A DNA stretch of 64,000 bases from Blastopirellula marina. GTDB taxonomy: Bacteria > Planctomycetota > Planctomycetia > Pirellulales > Pirellulaceae. Each line of letters begins with the position of its first letter. Position 1 is the stretch's first letter. Positions 34,201-42,755 of the stretch are shown piece after piece. Location: NCBI RefSeq assembly GCF_002967715.1, contig NZ_PUIA01000085.1, positions 186,001 through 250,000 on the forward strand, written 5' to 3'. The translations under genes were made by a program, and so were the position numbers. The notes under the pieces were generated by a model. It saw only the letters and a list, made by a program, of their open reading frames with translations. It had not been told where the DNA came from and made no database searches.

Positions 34201-35120
34201 CGGCCTATCACTTCAGCCCATTGGAACCGAAGGTGATCGGAAATCTGACCAAGAAGCACCGAGGCACGGTTATCTTGGCGACGCCAACCTTCCTCCGCAG
34301 CTACCTGCGCCGTGTCGATAAGGACGACTTCGCGACGCTGCAAATCGTTGTCGCCGGTGCGGAAAAGCTACCCAGCGACCTGTGCGAATCGTTCGAAGAG
34401 AAGTTCGGTGTTCGTCCTGTTGAAGGGTACGGAGCGACCGAACTGTCGCCGCTGGTTTCCGTGAACATCCCCCCTGCCCGCTCGATCGACAACTTCCAGA
34501 TCGATCGCAAGGAAGGGACGGTAGGACGCCCCATCCCCAACGTGGCCGCCAAGATCCTCGATCTTGATACCGGCGAGGCCAAAGGGGTGAACGAACCTGG
34601 CATGCTATACATCACCGGTCCCAACGTCATGAAGGGTTACCTCGATCAGCCTGAGGAAACAGCCGAGGTACTGAAAGATGGATGGTACAAGACCGGCGAC
34701 GTAGCGCTGATCGACGAAGAAGGCTTCTTGAAGATTACCGGACGTGTCAGCCGATTCTCGAAGATCGGTGGCGAGATGATCCCGCACGTTCGTATTGAAG
34801 AAGCGATCGAGCAGATCCTCGGCCCGTGTGAAACAGAAGAGCTGGCAGTGGCCGTTACAGCCGTCGAGCATCCTACCAAGGGAGAACGCATCGTAGTCGT
34901 GCACACGCCGCTGCAGTTCACGCCTGAGGATATCTGCCAGCGTCTGAAGCAGGCCGGGCTACCCAACCTCTTTATTCCATCCACCGATAGCTTCATGGAA
35001 GTCGAGAAGATTCCGATTCTCGGTTCCGGCAAGCTCGACCTGCGAGAGCTCAAGGCAATCGCTACAACGCGATTCGCAACCAATGGCTCGGCGGCGTCCT
35101 CTTCGAGTGAGTCGAATTAA
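31272..35120 (+). CDS. aas: MFS transporter / acyltransferase / acyl-ACP synthetase fusion (LplT-Aas type)
   Basis: A 1282-residue three-part protein. Residues about 15-530 are an MFS carrier like the lysophospholipid flippase LplT (LTQFFGAANDNIFRWF), with an extra 80-residue soluble stretch before its last helix. Residues about 550-750 are a PlsC acyltransferase with the HX4D motif in SNHVSWLDG near residue 573 and FAEGGITRSG. Residues about 770-1270 are an AMP-binding synthetase (IFTSGSTGVPKG near 915; GYGATELSP; YKTGDVALIDEEG). Together they would import lysophospholipids and re-acylate them. In E. coli this takes two adjacent genes, lplT and aas; fusions are known elsewhere. The stop overlaps a convergent gene by four bases. 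Confidence 0.9.
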   Translation: MAPGAHEPTIREHDDELNNLSSMSFIGLVLTQFFGAANDNIFRWFAIGIGKEQQPEHVGTILMAGTACMVAPYLIFAPHAAYFADRYSKRSVIVACKIAEIVIMVLGIMLAWSGQLFWLFSVVFFLGAQSAMYGPAKLGAIPEILKTKHISSANGIIGLATVVATALGTVVGNLLSDWTHQGETNLWLAGLIMVGFAAVGIVTSLWIQNLPINQPDMKFPWNPFRSVIKDLKALRVNKAIFYVAMGSAFFWTLAALAQLNIDQFAAESGTTTQADVGPLLAVLVVGTAVGCILAGYWSQGHVEMGILPLGATGLAICSFLLFLCPSPIVGADGNWNFVFFVASFLLFFMGLSAGLFEVPLASFLQHRAPAEKRGTILAATNFLTFGGILIVSVVFSVLRTPVYEGNVNNVDQVAGLEISPEFSKQVRQKSDELRSDIVAGNPYDSPLDIAKSIASNEDEKTYAFASLLMTQLHQAFTDQNPIDRSEVIDKYPDYKQLVAEIYFQATNLPLMSSRQIFLLCGVVTIPILFYILYLLPQNSLRFLVWLASETFYRIRVHDRENLPAEGGALLVSNHVSWLDGVLLMLTSSRPVRMLVWGGNFKSEWFRRFVEYHGAILIDKGPKGIQKALQRGREAIENGELVCVFAEGGITRSGQIQGFKPGLLKMVEGTSAPVIPVFIDELWDSIFTFSDGKFFWKLPRSWQTPISIHFGEPIEPPYGIHVIRQAVQQLGAIAFERRVERVIPPAKTLLRVCKRRLFTSKVADTTGADLTGGVFLTRILVLRRLLKRHILKSRKEEQYVGVLLPPSVAGAAVNGALALDRRVAVNLNYTTSNEVMNYCIKKCGITSVLTSRRFMEKFEWDLDCEVVYLEDLKDKPTLWDKISCAFTAFVTPSWILDRAYGLNKIRPDDTLTVIFTSGSTGVPKGVQLTHANISSNVQAIQQMVHLNRQDVIIGILPFFHSFGYTVTLWTLFGIDVKSAYHFSPLEPKVIGNLTKKHRGTVILATPTFLRSYLRRVDKDDFATLQIVVAGAEKLPSDLCESFEEKFGVRPVEGYGATELSPLVSVNIPPARSIDNFQIDRKEGTVGRPIPNVAAKILDLDTGEAKGVNEPGMLYITGPNVMKGYLDQPEETAEVLKDGWYKTGDVALIDEEGFLKITGRVSRFSKIGGEMIPHVRIEEAIEQILGPCETEELAVAVTAVEHPTKGERIVVVHTPLQFTPEDICQRLKQAGLPNLFIPSTDSFMEVEKIPILGSGKLDLRELKAIATTRFATNGSAASSSSESN

Positions 35121-36169
35121 CGACGCAGCTCGGCGAAACGTTTCCTGGGAATCGAGCCCAGGGAACTACTGGAAGCCGTATCGATCACCGCTTCTTCCGT
35201 GACAGCTGGCTCCAGGGGACGCAAGGCAATTTGCTCAGGCTCTTTCGGCAAGAGTGCCGGCTCTTGCACCGGTGCCGCCGCCAATGGAAGAGGGTCTTCG
35301 TCGGGCACCTTGGCAAACTGCTGTTGAACGCCTCGCTCCGCAACAACCTTACGCTGGTAAACACGCGTTACCACGTCCCCAAATTGCTTGCGAACCGTCG
35401 GATCGATTTTCTGCAAGCGAGAGACCAGGTTATGCATACCGGTGACGTTGTCTTCGGCATTCTTGGAGATCTTTCCGATGAACGAGGAGGTCTCGGCAAA
35501 GTTATAATCGGCCGTCTTGCCAATCAGAGGATGAAGCGTTCGAGCAAGCAAGTCCGCGCCACGACTTTCGAATTTGACGAAAACATCTAAGCGATTCGAG
35601 ACGTACGATTGCCCCTGGCCGGCTTTGGTGTAGCCTGACTGAAGCACCAACACGCAGTTAGCCAGGATCTTCCCCGGCGCGAGTGGCCCTTCGTAATAGC
35701 CTTCGGCAAAGAAGATATTCGTTTCGCCGTCGGCGTAAACAATGTCGACATTGCTGACAGTGCCAGCGCCATCATTGGCATGGAACGATGTGGGGCCCAT
35801 CCGTCTTACTTGGACGTTGGTGATCCCCATCAGTTCCCAGATGTTGACGACCACTTCTGGATAGCTAACCAGAAACGCGTAGATTTCCGGATCGCAATCG
35901 ATCACCTGTACCGGAAGGCGTCGAAAGATGCTCGGATCTTTCACCACCTGAGAAACACGATTCTGATCCTGCGGGCGCATTTGCGTGAAGGGAATCAGGC
36001 GCATCGCATCTTGCTTATCTTCACGGCTGAAACTGACGAGTTCCGCCTCGACTTCCTGGGCATCTACGACGGATGCCGGCAGCACCCCAACGACCAAAAC
36101 TAAGGCCAACAAGCGCAAGATCGATCCAAGAAGACAGGTCGGAGTGGTTGAATTTCGGAAAATCGGCAT
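35117..36169 (-). CDS. Secreted protein of unknown function
   Basis: A 350-residue protein with signal peptide to about residue 38 (cleavage after VVDAQ). The mature part has a conserved-looking core (YPEVVVNIWELMGITNVQV, MGPTSFHANDGAGTVS, then YADGETNIFFAEGYYEGP) and a Pro/Glu-rich tail near residues 285-340. Similar proteins appear to be confined to planctomycetes; I cannot name a fold or role. It converges with the aas fusion gene: the two stop codons share bases in a TTAA at 35117-35120. Confidence 0.65.
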   Translation of the reverse strand: MPIFRNSTTPTCLLGSILRLLALVLVVGVLPASVVDAQEVEAELVSFSREDKQDAMRLIPFTQMRPQDQNRVSQVVKDPSIFRRLPVQVIDCDPEIYAFLVSYPEVVVNIWELMGITNVQVRRMGPTSFHANDGAGTVSNVDIVYADGETNIFFAEGYYEGPLAPGKILANCVLVLQSGYTKAGQGQSYVSNRLDVFVKFESRGADLLARTLHPLIGKTADYNFAETSSFIGKISKNAEDNVTGMHNLVSRLQKIDPTVRKQFGDVVTRVYQRKVVAERGVQQQFAKVPDEDPLPLAAAPVQEPALLPKEPEQIALRPLEPAVTEEAVIDTASSSSLGSIPRKRFAELRR

Positions 36170-36341
36170 GCAAGCATTCCCCCTTGGCTTCGCGACGGCT
36201 GAGATGGCCTTACCCTTAAATCGGTTGAATCGCTATGATCGCCACAATCATTCTGAGATTCCTAAACCGAACCATGGGCTAGCACCTGCGGTTTTTCGGC
36301 AATGAAAGCTTCCGCCAGCGATATCATCCGTAGTTGATTCC

Positions 36342-37550
36342 ATGCAGCATCCCAGCGAAGTCCCCATTCGACCCATCCGAACCACAGCGATAATGCTGGG
36401 CATGCTGCTGTTGCTGGCAGCCGGATTCAGCTTCTTAGCAGTGTGGTACTGGCTACCAGGCCGCATGGATACGCTCGTGCTCAATGCTTCCGAGTCGGAG
36501 GTGGCAACGAGAATGGAGCACGCGCTAAGGGACTCGTCGACTCCCTACCAAGATATCGCTCGGTGGATGAGCTCAGACCGCGCTGCTGTGGCCCTGGAAG
36601 CGACCAGGCTGATGCAAGCCAGGATCGACCGTCTTCAAGCCGAACCAGGCCTCGCAATTGCCGATCAGGCGTACCGGTTAGCCCAGGCACTGAAGAACGA
36701 GTTGCCCAACTACCCCGAACAGACTCACTACCAGGTGCATCTCATGGCAGATCAGATGGCCAACTGGGACCTGGGGAGTTCCACGAAACAGCACGGTCCG
36801 TTTCTCATACTCCTGGAAGATATGATTCGCGAAACCAGGCCGTCGACTCCCTCGACCGAACTGGCAGCCAGCGACCATCTAGTGTTGAACTATCTTCAGA
36901 CGCAAAAGACCAGCGAAACGACAGCGACCAGCCCTGCCCCGATTGATCACCGCCTGGGTGATATCGACCTGCGGGGTGGCTTACCATGGCAGCAGCAATC
37001 GATACCTGGGGATGCTCCGAAAACGGAAACAGCTCTTCCTGCCAGGACGCAAAGTGTTCATCGAGACGTCGACGTTTTGCCGGCCAACCGCCGAGTCGCC
37101 ATCGATCAACCACTAAAGCTTCCCATCCTGACCGAAACTCCCAAGCAGCTTCCGGCCGGCCCACATCCTGATCAGCCTCTTCCCGATTTCAGTCGACTTA
37201 CGACGCTGGAGATCATGTGGATGCTGCATCTACAGAATTCGCGCATGGTAAAGCACGCCAGGGAAACCCTCATAGCGCGAAACTTCAATACCGAAGACCT
37301 AGAACTGGCAACCAGACTTACGCACCCAGATGTAGCCCAACGACTACAACTGGTCCGGGATCTACCCATCATGCCTAGGGAGGATCGAACCCACTGGCTT
37401 TACTATATGACAAAGGACCCCGATGAGGGGGTTCGTTATAGTGCTGCAGCCGCACTTTTAACATCTACCGATCCGCGACTGCTAAGACGTTTGAAAGCGG
37501 ACATGGCAACAGACCCGAGTCCGCGCGTTCAAGCTTTAATTCGACGGTAG
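36342..37550 (+). CDS. Membrane-anchored protein with C-terminal HEAT-like repeats
   Basis: A 402-residue protein with an N-terminal membrane helix (about residues 17-38). A helical domain lies near 55-165, a Pro/Thr-rich low-order linker at about 165-280, and a C-terminal helical part with repeats such as MLHLQNSRMVKHARETLIAR and DEGVRYSAAAALLTSTDPRL that resemble HEAT repeats. Such designs usually scaffold other proteins. No enzyme motif and no family name recognised. It stands alone between a divergent secreted-protein gene and a convergent small gene. Confidence 0.6.
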   Translation: MQHPSEVPIRPIRTTAIMLGMLLLLAAGFSFLAVWYWLPGRMDTLVLNASESEVATRMEHALRDSSTPYQDIARWMSSDRAAVALEATRLMQARIDRLQAEPGLAIADQAYRLAQALKNELPNYPEQTHYQVHLMADQMANWDLGSSTKQHGPFLILLEDMIRETRPSTPSTELAASDHLVLNYLQTQKTSETTATSPAPIDHRLGDIDLRGGLPWQQQSIPGDAPKTETALPARTQSVHRDVDVLPANRRVAIDQPLKLPILTETPKQLPAGPHPDQPLPDFSRLTTLEIMWMLHLQNSRMVKHARETLIARNFNTEDLELATRLTHPDVAQRLQLVRDLPIMPREDRTHWLYYMTKDPDEGVRYSAAAALLTSTDPRLLRRLKADMATDPSPRVQALIRR

Positions 37551-37579
37551 TCGATCTCGCCAGCTGGACACCTAGAATT

Positions 37580-37882
37580 CTAGTGCGTCAACTTGCTCAA
37601 CATTTCCATCGCCTGCTTCGCTCGGCTAACACCACCGATCGAGTCCACGAACTCTTTCGCCGACATAAGATCTTCAGCGGTGATCTTACCAGTCTTAGCC
37701 GGCCCGTTCGCTTTTCTCTTATCCATCGACTTGATGGTGCTTACATATTGTGGCGTAACATCCTTGTAGCCAGCTTTCTTTAAAGCATCCGCTACGATGG
37801 TCGGCGAAGCATCGGGGTTGTCCTGCTGGAAATTTCGGATTGCATCTGCTTTAGATGGTTTGTTGGTAGCGCGTTTTGCCAT
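37580..37882 (-). CDS. Small basic protein with predicted winged-helix-like domain
   Basis: A 100-residue basic protein. The first half (KPSKADAIRNFQQDNPDASP, then TIVADALKKAGYKDVTPQYV) matches a helix-helix-turn-helix pattern that recurs in planctomycete proteins and is thought to bind DNA. The second half (ITAEDLMSAKEFVDSIGGVS) repeats an alternating helix pattern. The start is ATG 37882; an in-frame TTG seven codons earlier is less likely. It converges with the HEAT-like gene. Possibly a nucleoid-associated or regulatory protein; confidence in function is low. Confidence 0.6.
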   Translation of the reverse strand: MAKRATNKPSKADAIRNFQQDNPDASPTIVADALKKAGYKDVTPQYVSTIKSMDKRKANGPAKTGKITAEDLMSAKEFVDSIGGVSRAKQAMEMLSKLTH

Positions 37883-38369
37883 GCTTCGTACTTTTTCTTT
37901 CAATGAAACTATCTATGGCGTTTCCTGAATGCCTCGCCCAGGCCCATACTCAGTCTAGACTCACATCTTCAAATCGTCGACTTGCATTTATCTAGAATGC
38001 TGTCATTCCGCAAAGAGCTTTCTATCTAGCGGATTTCTGGACTTTACTTCTCCCTGTCGTAACCGGCAGGCAAAGTTCAATCCCTCAATATATCGCTTCC
38101 ATCTACATAGACCACCCTCGCCTTATAAGCACGTAGCAGTTTCTACGAATGAAAGTACAATAAATGTCCTATTTGCCTAAAACACTTATAGCAATTCACT
38201 CTTTTGGGTGATCCCATGCAATCAATTGCAGGGACACCCGAGTGACCAAGTCCGTGCGTACCGTCGCATCGGTAGTTATCGATTACTAACTGGAATGCCG
38301 CAGCAAGAATCCACTCCAGTGAGTGGCGAGCAATTTCAGATCAATTGCGTACGATGCGAAAGAAAAAAG
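37883..38369. other. AT-rich intergenic region before tRNA-Leu
   Basis: About 490 bases between a minus-strand small gene and the minus-strand tRNA-Leu. It is visibly AT-richer than the flanks (about 45-50% GC by eye). No convincing frame, repeat or strong hairpin was found; it contains the promoter of the small gene on the minus strand and the 3' flank of the tRNA. Confidence 0.4.
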
Positions 38370-38451
38370 TGGGGATGACAGGAATCGAACCTGCACTCCT
38401 TGCGGAACTAGATCCTAAATCTAGCGCGTCTGCCAGTTTCGCCACATCCCC
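38370..38451 (-). tRNA. tRNA-Leu (anticodon UAG)
   Basis: On the minus strand the gene runs from ggggatgtggcgaaac to catcccc plus discriminator A. The anticodon loop is tttagga between ctaga and tctag, giving anticodon TAG. A long variable arm (ttccgcaaggag region) marks it as a class II tRNA, as expected for Leu. Length is 82 bases and CCA is not encoded. No integrase or repeat lies beside it. Confidence 0.97.
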
Positions 38452-38624
38452 TGGCTATCCAAATTACACCAAGTTCTCGGTGCTTTTGAATGAAGGTCTC
38501 AAGTATATCATCACCCATGTAGGCTTGGCAACGTGGCCCCCTCTTGGGTGTTCGTGCTTAAGATGCGAAAACGGAAGAGTAGCCCCTACGTCGTTGTTGC
38601 TTAGCCTGTATTCTCATAAGCCGA

Positions 38625-39296
38625 ATGAACATGCCTGAATTGAAAGCGGTCGTCTTCGACATGGATGGGACGATCTTGAACACCGAGATGCTCTATCCGC
38701 AAGTATCTACCGAGATCCTGCGGCGTCGTGGCCTTTGCTTAACCAAGGAATTAACCGATGCCATGATGGGACGACCGGCTCCCAAGGCATTTCAGGTCAT
38801 GATCGACTGGCACGACCTGGTCGACTCGATTGAAACGCTCTATCAAGAGTCGGAAGAGATCTTTGCCGACATCTTGGAAACGTCTCTGGGGCTGATGCCC
38901 GGTTTTACCGAGTTGTTCAAGTCCATTCTAGAAGCCGGATACCCCATCGCTGTTTGCACGAGCGCCCGGCGAGATACCGCGATCGACTTACTAGGACGCT
39001 TTAATATCACACCAGAACTTCAATTTGTGATTGGAGGCGATGACGTCAAGCATGGTAAGCCAGACCCCGAAATCTACTTAACAGCGGCCGATCGCCTGGG
39101 CCTGGTACCCAGCGAGATCGTGGTCTTCGAAGACAGCCAAACCGGTTGCAAGGCCGCCATCGATGCCGGCACTTATGCCATCGCGGTACCAGGCGACCAC
39201 AGTCGCGAGCATGGTTTTGAAGGGGCCCAGTTCGTCGCCGATACGCTGCACGATCGACGTATATACGAACGACTTGATCTACGTTCTCCCATCTAA
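38625..39296 (+). CDS. HAD-family hydrolase (beta-phosphoglucomutase-like)
   Basis: A 223-residue haloacid dehalogenase-like protein. Motif I is VVFDMDGTILNTE near residue 9, with nucleophile and acid Asp residues. Motif II is VCTSARRD, motif III includes KHGKPDPE, and motif IV is VVFEDSQTGCKAA. The helical cap between motifs I and II fits the beta-phosphoglucomutase/phosphatase subclass. The substrate cannot be told from sequence. ATG 38625 and ATG 38631 are both possible starts. Confidence 0.9.
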   Translation: MNMPELKAVVFDMDGTILNTEMLYPQVSTEILRRRGLCLTKELTDAMMGRPAPKAFQVMIDWHDLVDSIETLYQESEEIFADILETSLGLMPGFTELFKSILEAGYPIAVCTSARRDTAIDLLGRFNITPELQFVIGGDDVKHGKPDPEIYLTAADRLGLVPSEIVVFEDSQTGCKAAIDAGTYAIAVPGDHSREHGFEGAQFVADTLHDRRIYERLDLRSPI

Positions 39297-39440
39297 TTCA
39301 TATCCAGCGATGCGTCGAGATATCTATGCTTTCCATAAGTCGATTGACGAAAACGCGAGCCCCCCTATAAACTGAAAAGGTGCGCCCCCAGAATGCACAG
39401 TGTCGGACACTGACTCCCCCCGCAATAAAGGATTGAAGCG

Positions 39441-40214
39441 ATGAAAAATCTCGCCATCGTCCAGATCGACGACGAAATCATGTTGGCACCTGGATCTCCC
39501 CAAGATTCCGGCCTGTTGCCCAGCAAACTTGCCGCTCGCAAGCTGAACTCTGCTCCCCTCATCGAATGGCTCGTTCGTCGTATTTCCGAAGCGGAGTTGA
39601 TCGAAGGAATTGTGGTGGTCATGCCCGATCAACCGCAATATCGCGACCTCGTTACCCTTATTCCGCTAGACATTCCTTGCCACCTGAGCAAGAAGGAAAC
39701 TCCCCTGGCCCGCCTGGCCGATGCAGCCCGGAAGTATCCTTCCGAATCGATCGTCCGCGTGCCGCTGGAAACACCTTTCTGCGATCCCGTGCTGATTGAC
39801 CGCCTGCTGATCACGGCACAGATGCACGGCGATAAAGACTACGTGGGTTACTGCCTGGAAGATGGCTGCCCCGCTTGCCAGTCGTCGATCGGGCTATTTT
39901 CAGAGTGGATTCGTAGTTCGGCGCTGGCCAAAGCCAATCGCGAAGTGAAATCGCAAGGGGACGCCTATCGAGTCGACAGTTCGTTCCTCAACTATCCGGA
40001 ACTGTTCGCCCTGGAAATGATTCCGGTTCCCGATTCGCTCAACCGAGAAGATCTCCGTTTTTCCGTCGCCAACGACGAAGACTGGGAAGAATTGCTCGCG
40101 ATTGTCGATGCCCTGGGGGCCGAGACACTTCACTGGCAAGACGTGGTGCGAATCATCGACGCCCAGCCCCCCATCCGCCAGCGAATGGCCGAGCGTAATC
40201 GCCTGATCGCCTAA
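39441..40214 (+). CDS. Cytidylyltransferase-like / SpsF-like protein
   Basis: A 257-residue protein with the layout of the CMP-sugar (KdsB/NeuA/SpsF) nucleotidyltransferase group. There is a short N-terminal strand with a Ser/Pro-rich loop, GIVVVMPDQPQYRDLV, the nucleotide-side region ETPLARLADAARKYPSESIV, and RVPLETPFCDPVLID, which stands where the family has the RxxxDxPxxxP motif. A C-terminal LRFSVANDEDWEELLAIVDA resembles the SpsF tail. The usual N-terminal Arg/Lys signature is weak, so activity is uncertain. A polysaccharide decoration role is the best guess. Confidence 0.65.
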   Translation: MKNLAIVQIDDEIMLAPGSPQDSGLLPSKLAARKLNSAPLIEWLVRRISEAELIEGIVVVMPDQPQYRDLVTLIPLDIPCHLSKKETPLARLADAARKYPSESIVRVPLETPFCDPVLIDRLLITAQMHGDKDYVGYCLEDGCPACQSSIGLFSEWIRSSALAKANREVKSQGDAYRVDSSFLNYPELFALEMIPVPDSLNREDLRFSVANDEDWEELLAIVDALGAETLHWQDVVRIIDAQPPIRQRMAERNRLIA

Positions 40215-40409
40215 CATCTAGTCGCCTGCGAATCGAATTCATGACCTGGAGGGACGCTTTGACGTCCCTCGGATCTTGCTAGCAGCACCTGGCCGCAAAA
40301 TCGAAACAATCGTCAAATTCCACTCAATTTACCAAGCTGATTCAGTCGAAGAAGTATCTGAATCGACTTACTGTGACGATCTGCTTCCCCCCAGCAAGGC
40401 TGCGATGCC

Positions 40410-40643
40410 ATGAAAAAGTTGCTTACCTTAATCGCCGGTGCCGTTCTGATGGCTAACGTTGGATGCACGATGTGCAGCCACCCGTTCGACTACTCGTACG
40501 CAGCATACGACGAAGCGCAAATGAGTGGGCACCGAGCTGGATCCGCTTTCTCCCCTTATTCTTCGGAATCGGTCGTTACCCAGGCCGTACCGGCTGAAGA
40601 GATCATCGAAGAAGAAGTAATGTACTACGACGAATCCAACTAA
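40410..40643 (+). CDS. Small lipoprotein of unknown function
   Basis: A 77-residue protein with a lipoprotein leader (MKKLLTLIAGAVLMANVGC, lipobox ANVGC, lipid-bound Cys at residue 19). The remaining part is short, rich in Ser, Tyr and Glu, and ends EEIIEEEVMYYDESN. No family recognised. A terminator follows immediately, so it is its own transcription unit. A gattcag...ctgaatc inverted repeat lies about 65 bases before the start and could be regulatory. Confidence 0.75.
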   Translation: MKKLLTLIAGAVLMANVGCTMCSHPFDYSYAAYDEAQMSGHRAGSAFSPYSSESVVTQAVPAEEIIEEEVMYYDESN

Positions 40644-40665
40644 GACATCTTGGTTCCGTCACACC

Positions 40666-40692
40666 AACAGGGCAGCATGATTGCCCTGTTTT
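40666..40692 (+). terminator. Intrinsic terminator after the small lipoprotein
   Basis: Arms aacagggca (40666-40674) and tgccctgtt (40682-40690) form a perfect 9-bp stem with a 7-base loop, followed by tttcg. It lies 23 bases after the lipoprotein stop. Confidence 0.75.
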
Positions 40693-40849
40693 CGTAGAAG
40701 CACCTCTTGTCATGGTCCGTCGTCTCTCTTCGTACGGATGTGCTTGCCTGCCCGGCAACTTCTTTTCAAGCCAGTAAAAATGGGGTAGTGTGTACCCCGA
40801 TCTCTTCTAACGCCCCCTTACCCCCCATCCCCTCAGTTCGTCTGCCCCA

Positions 40850-42610
40850 ATGAGTGATGCTACCCAGCCGTCCGGCTCTGCGCCTGACGAACAACCCATC
40901 GACGATATCAACACCACCGTCGAGCCCCCGACTTCCTTCTTCACCACGCTATCGTGGTTAGGTCCAGGGTTGATCGTGGCTGGCTCCATCGTCGGCTCCG
41001 GCGAGTTGATCGCCACCACCAAGACCGGTGCCGAGGCAGGCTTTGCGCTGCTATGGCTGATCATCCTGGGCTGCGTGATCAAGGTTTTCGTCCAAGTCGA
41101 ATTCGGCCGCTATACCATCACCTCGGGCAAGACGGCCCTGGATGGTCTGAACGAAATTCCCGGCCCTGCGGTCTCCTTCAAGGCCTGGGGCAAGCCGTAC
41201 CGCGTGAACTGGCTGATGGTCTATTGGCTACTGATGACGCTGGCCAGCCTGGCTCAACTGGGCGGTATCGTCGGCAGTGTCGGCCAGGCCCTGCAAATTA
41301 GTATTCCTCTCACCGAAAGAGGGCGAACGTTTAACGAGTTCGCCAAAGCGCAAGCCGACATTCAAGTTCAAGAGACCCTGATCCGCCTGGCCACCGAACG
41401 TGGTGACAACGATGCCAAGCTGGCGGCCGAGTCTCGCATATCGGAACTGGAAGCCGCGCAAGGAGAGCTGTCTGCACGCTACCTGAGCCTTCGCCGGCTC
41501 GTCCAGACCGAGCAAGTCAATCTCGCCAACACGGCAGACGAATCGTCCGCGACACCGATCCAAGGTCGTATCCAAGAAGCACGCAACGAGATGGAGAGCA
41601 TTAAGGCCTCGATTGTCAGCGTCGACGACAAAATCTGGGCAGGCATCATTGCCGTTATAACCTCAGTGCTGCTTTATCTGGGGCGATACCACTTCATCCA
41701 AAACTTCTCGACCGTCCTGGTCGCCGGGTTCACGTTGATTACGATCGGCAATCTTTGTGCCCTGCAGTTCACGCCAGAGTGGGCCATCTCCGGCAGCGAG
41801 GTACTCAAAGGACTAAGCTTCAGCCTGCCCGATGCATCGATCGCTGGCACCACGCCGATAATCACGGCCTTGGCAACCTTCGGCATCATCGGTGTCGGTG
41901 CGGCTGAACTGATTGCGTACCCTTACTGGTGCGTCGAAAAAGGATACGCTCGCTTCACCGGCAAACGAGACGAAAGCGACGGCTGGGCTCGCCGGGCAAC
42001 TGGCTGGCTGAAGGTTATGCAGTGGGACTCGTGGGGATCGATGTTGGTCTACACGTTCGCTACCATCGCGTTCTATCTGCTGGGTGCCGCGATCCTCGGA
42101 CGTACCGGCATGAACCCCGAGAGCACTGAGTTGATCCGCACGCTGAGCGTGATGTACGAACCTGTCTTCGGTTCGTTGGCACCCACGCTGTTTTTGTTTG
42201 GTGCGTTCGCCGTGCTTTACTCCACGTTCTTCGTCGCCAACGCAGGCCATGCCCGCGTCGACGCCGACGGCGTCCGGTTGTTCGGCATTATCCCTCCATC
42301 GGATCGCGCGTTGCACAACACAGTTTCCGTCTTCAACCTGGCGTTCCCACTCTTCTGTTTCCTGGTTTACACGTTCATTCCCAAGCCGGCTCAGTTGGTG
42401 CTACTCAGTGGGGTGATGCAGGCCATCATGCTGCCGATGCTCTCGGTGGCAGCCCTTTACTACCGGTATCGCCGCATCGATCCACGGCTGCGTCCTGGGA
42501 TCTGGTGGGATCTCGGTTTGTGGACCTCCAGCTTTGGAATGCTGATCGCCGGTGGTTACCTGTTTTATGCCAAGCTTCCGGAAATCGCTCAGATACTAGG
42601 ACTTGGCTAA
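40850..42610 (+). CDS. Nramp-family-like membrane transporter with cytoplasmic coiled-coil insert
   Basis: A 586-residue protein with about ten to eleven membrane helices. The first helix region LGPGLIVAGSIVGSGELIATT aligns with Nramp TM1 but carries GSGE where metal-transporting Nramps have DPGN. A later helix includes GVGAAELIAYPYWCVEKGY. Between helices at about residues 150-260 lies a hydrophilic, heptad-rich stretch (ATERGDNDAKLAAESRISEL, then IQGRIQEARNEMESIKASI) not found in standard Nramps, which are about 400-450 residues. It is probably a transporter of the Nramp superfamily; divalent metal transport is uncertain because the key motif is changed. Single gene, no clear partner. Confidence 0.75.
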   Translation: MSDATQPSGSAPDEQPIDDINTTVEPPTSFFTTLSWLGPGLIVAGSIVGSGELIATTKTGAEAGFALLWLIILGCVIKVFVQVEFGRYTITSGKTALDGLNEIPGPAVSFKAWGKPYRVNWLMVYWLLMTLASLAQLGGIVGSVGQALQISIPLTERGRTFNEFAKAQADIQVQETLIRLATERGDNDAKLAAESRISELEAAQGELSARYLSLRRLVQTEQVNLANTADESSATPIQGRIQEARNEMESIKASIVSVDDKIWAGIIAVITSVLLYLGRYHFIQNFSTVLVAGFTLITIGNLCALQFTPEWAISGSEVLKGLSFSLPDASIAGTTPIITALATFGIIGVGAAELIAYPYWCVEKGYARFTGKRDESDGWARRATGWLKVMQWDSWGSMLVYTFATIAFYLLGAAILGRTGMNPESTELIRTLSVMYEPVFGSLAPTLFLFGAFAVLYSTFFVANAGHARVDADGVRLFGIIPPSDRALHNTVSVFNLAFPLFCFLVYTFIPKPAQLVLLSGVMQAIMLPMLSVAALYYRYRRIDPRLRPGIWWDLGLWTSSFGMLIAGGYLFYAKLPEIAQILGLG

Positions 42611-42701
42611 CGGCGGATCGGCATGTGCCAGGCACAATCGATACAACCGGTGTGCCTGGAACAGCAAACTATTGCCACGGCGAAATTGAAGTCGACGCGT
42701 A

Positions 42702-42754
42702 ACAGGGCCAAAACCTACGTTTGAGAAACAGTACTCAAACGCAAAAGGCCCTGT
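42702..42754 (+). promoter_or_regulatory. Two-part stem-loop directly before the glycosyltransferase start
   Basis: acagggcc (42702-42709) pairs with ggccctgt (42747-42754), and inside it cgtttgag (42718-42725) pairs with ctcaaacg (42734-42741). The outer stem ends one base before ATG 42756. No ribosome-binding site is visible outside the structure. It could be a leader element that controls translation, or the terminator of the upstream Nramp-like gene; the absence of a T run argues against the latter. Confidence 0.5.
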
Positions 42755-42755
42755 C

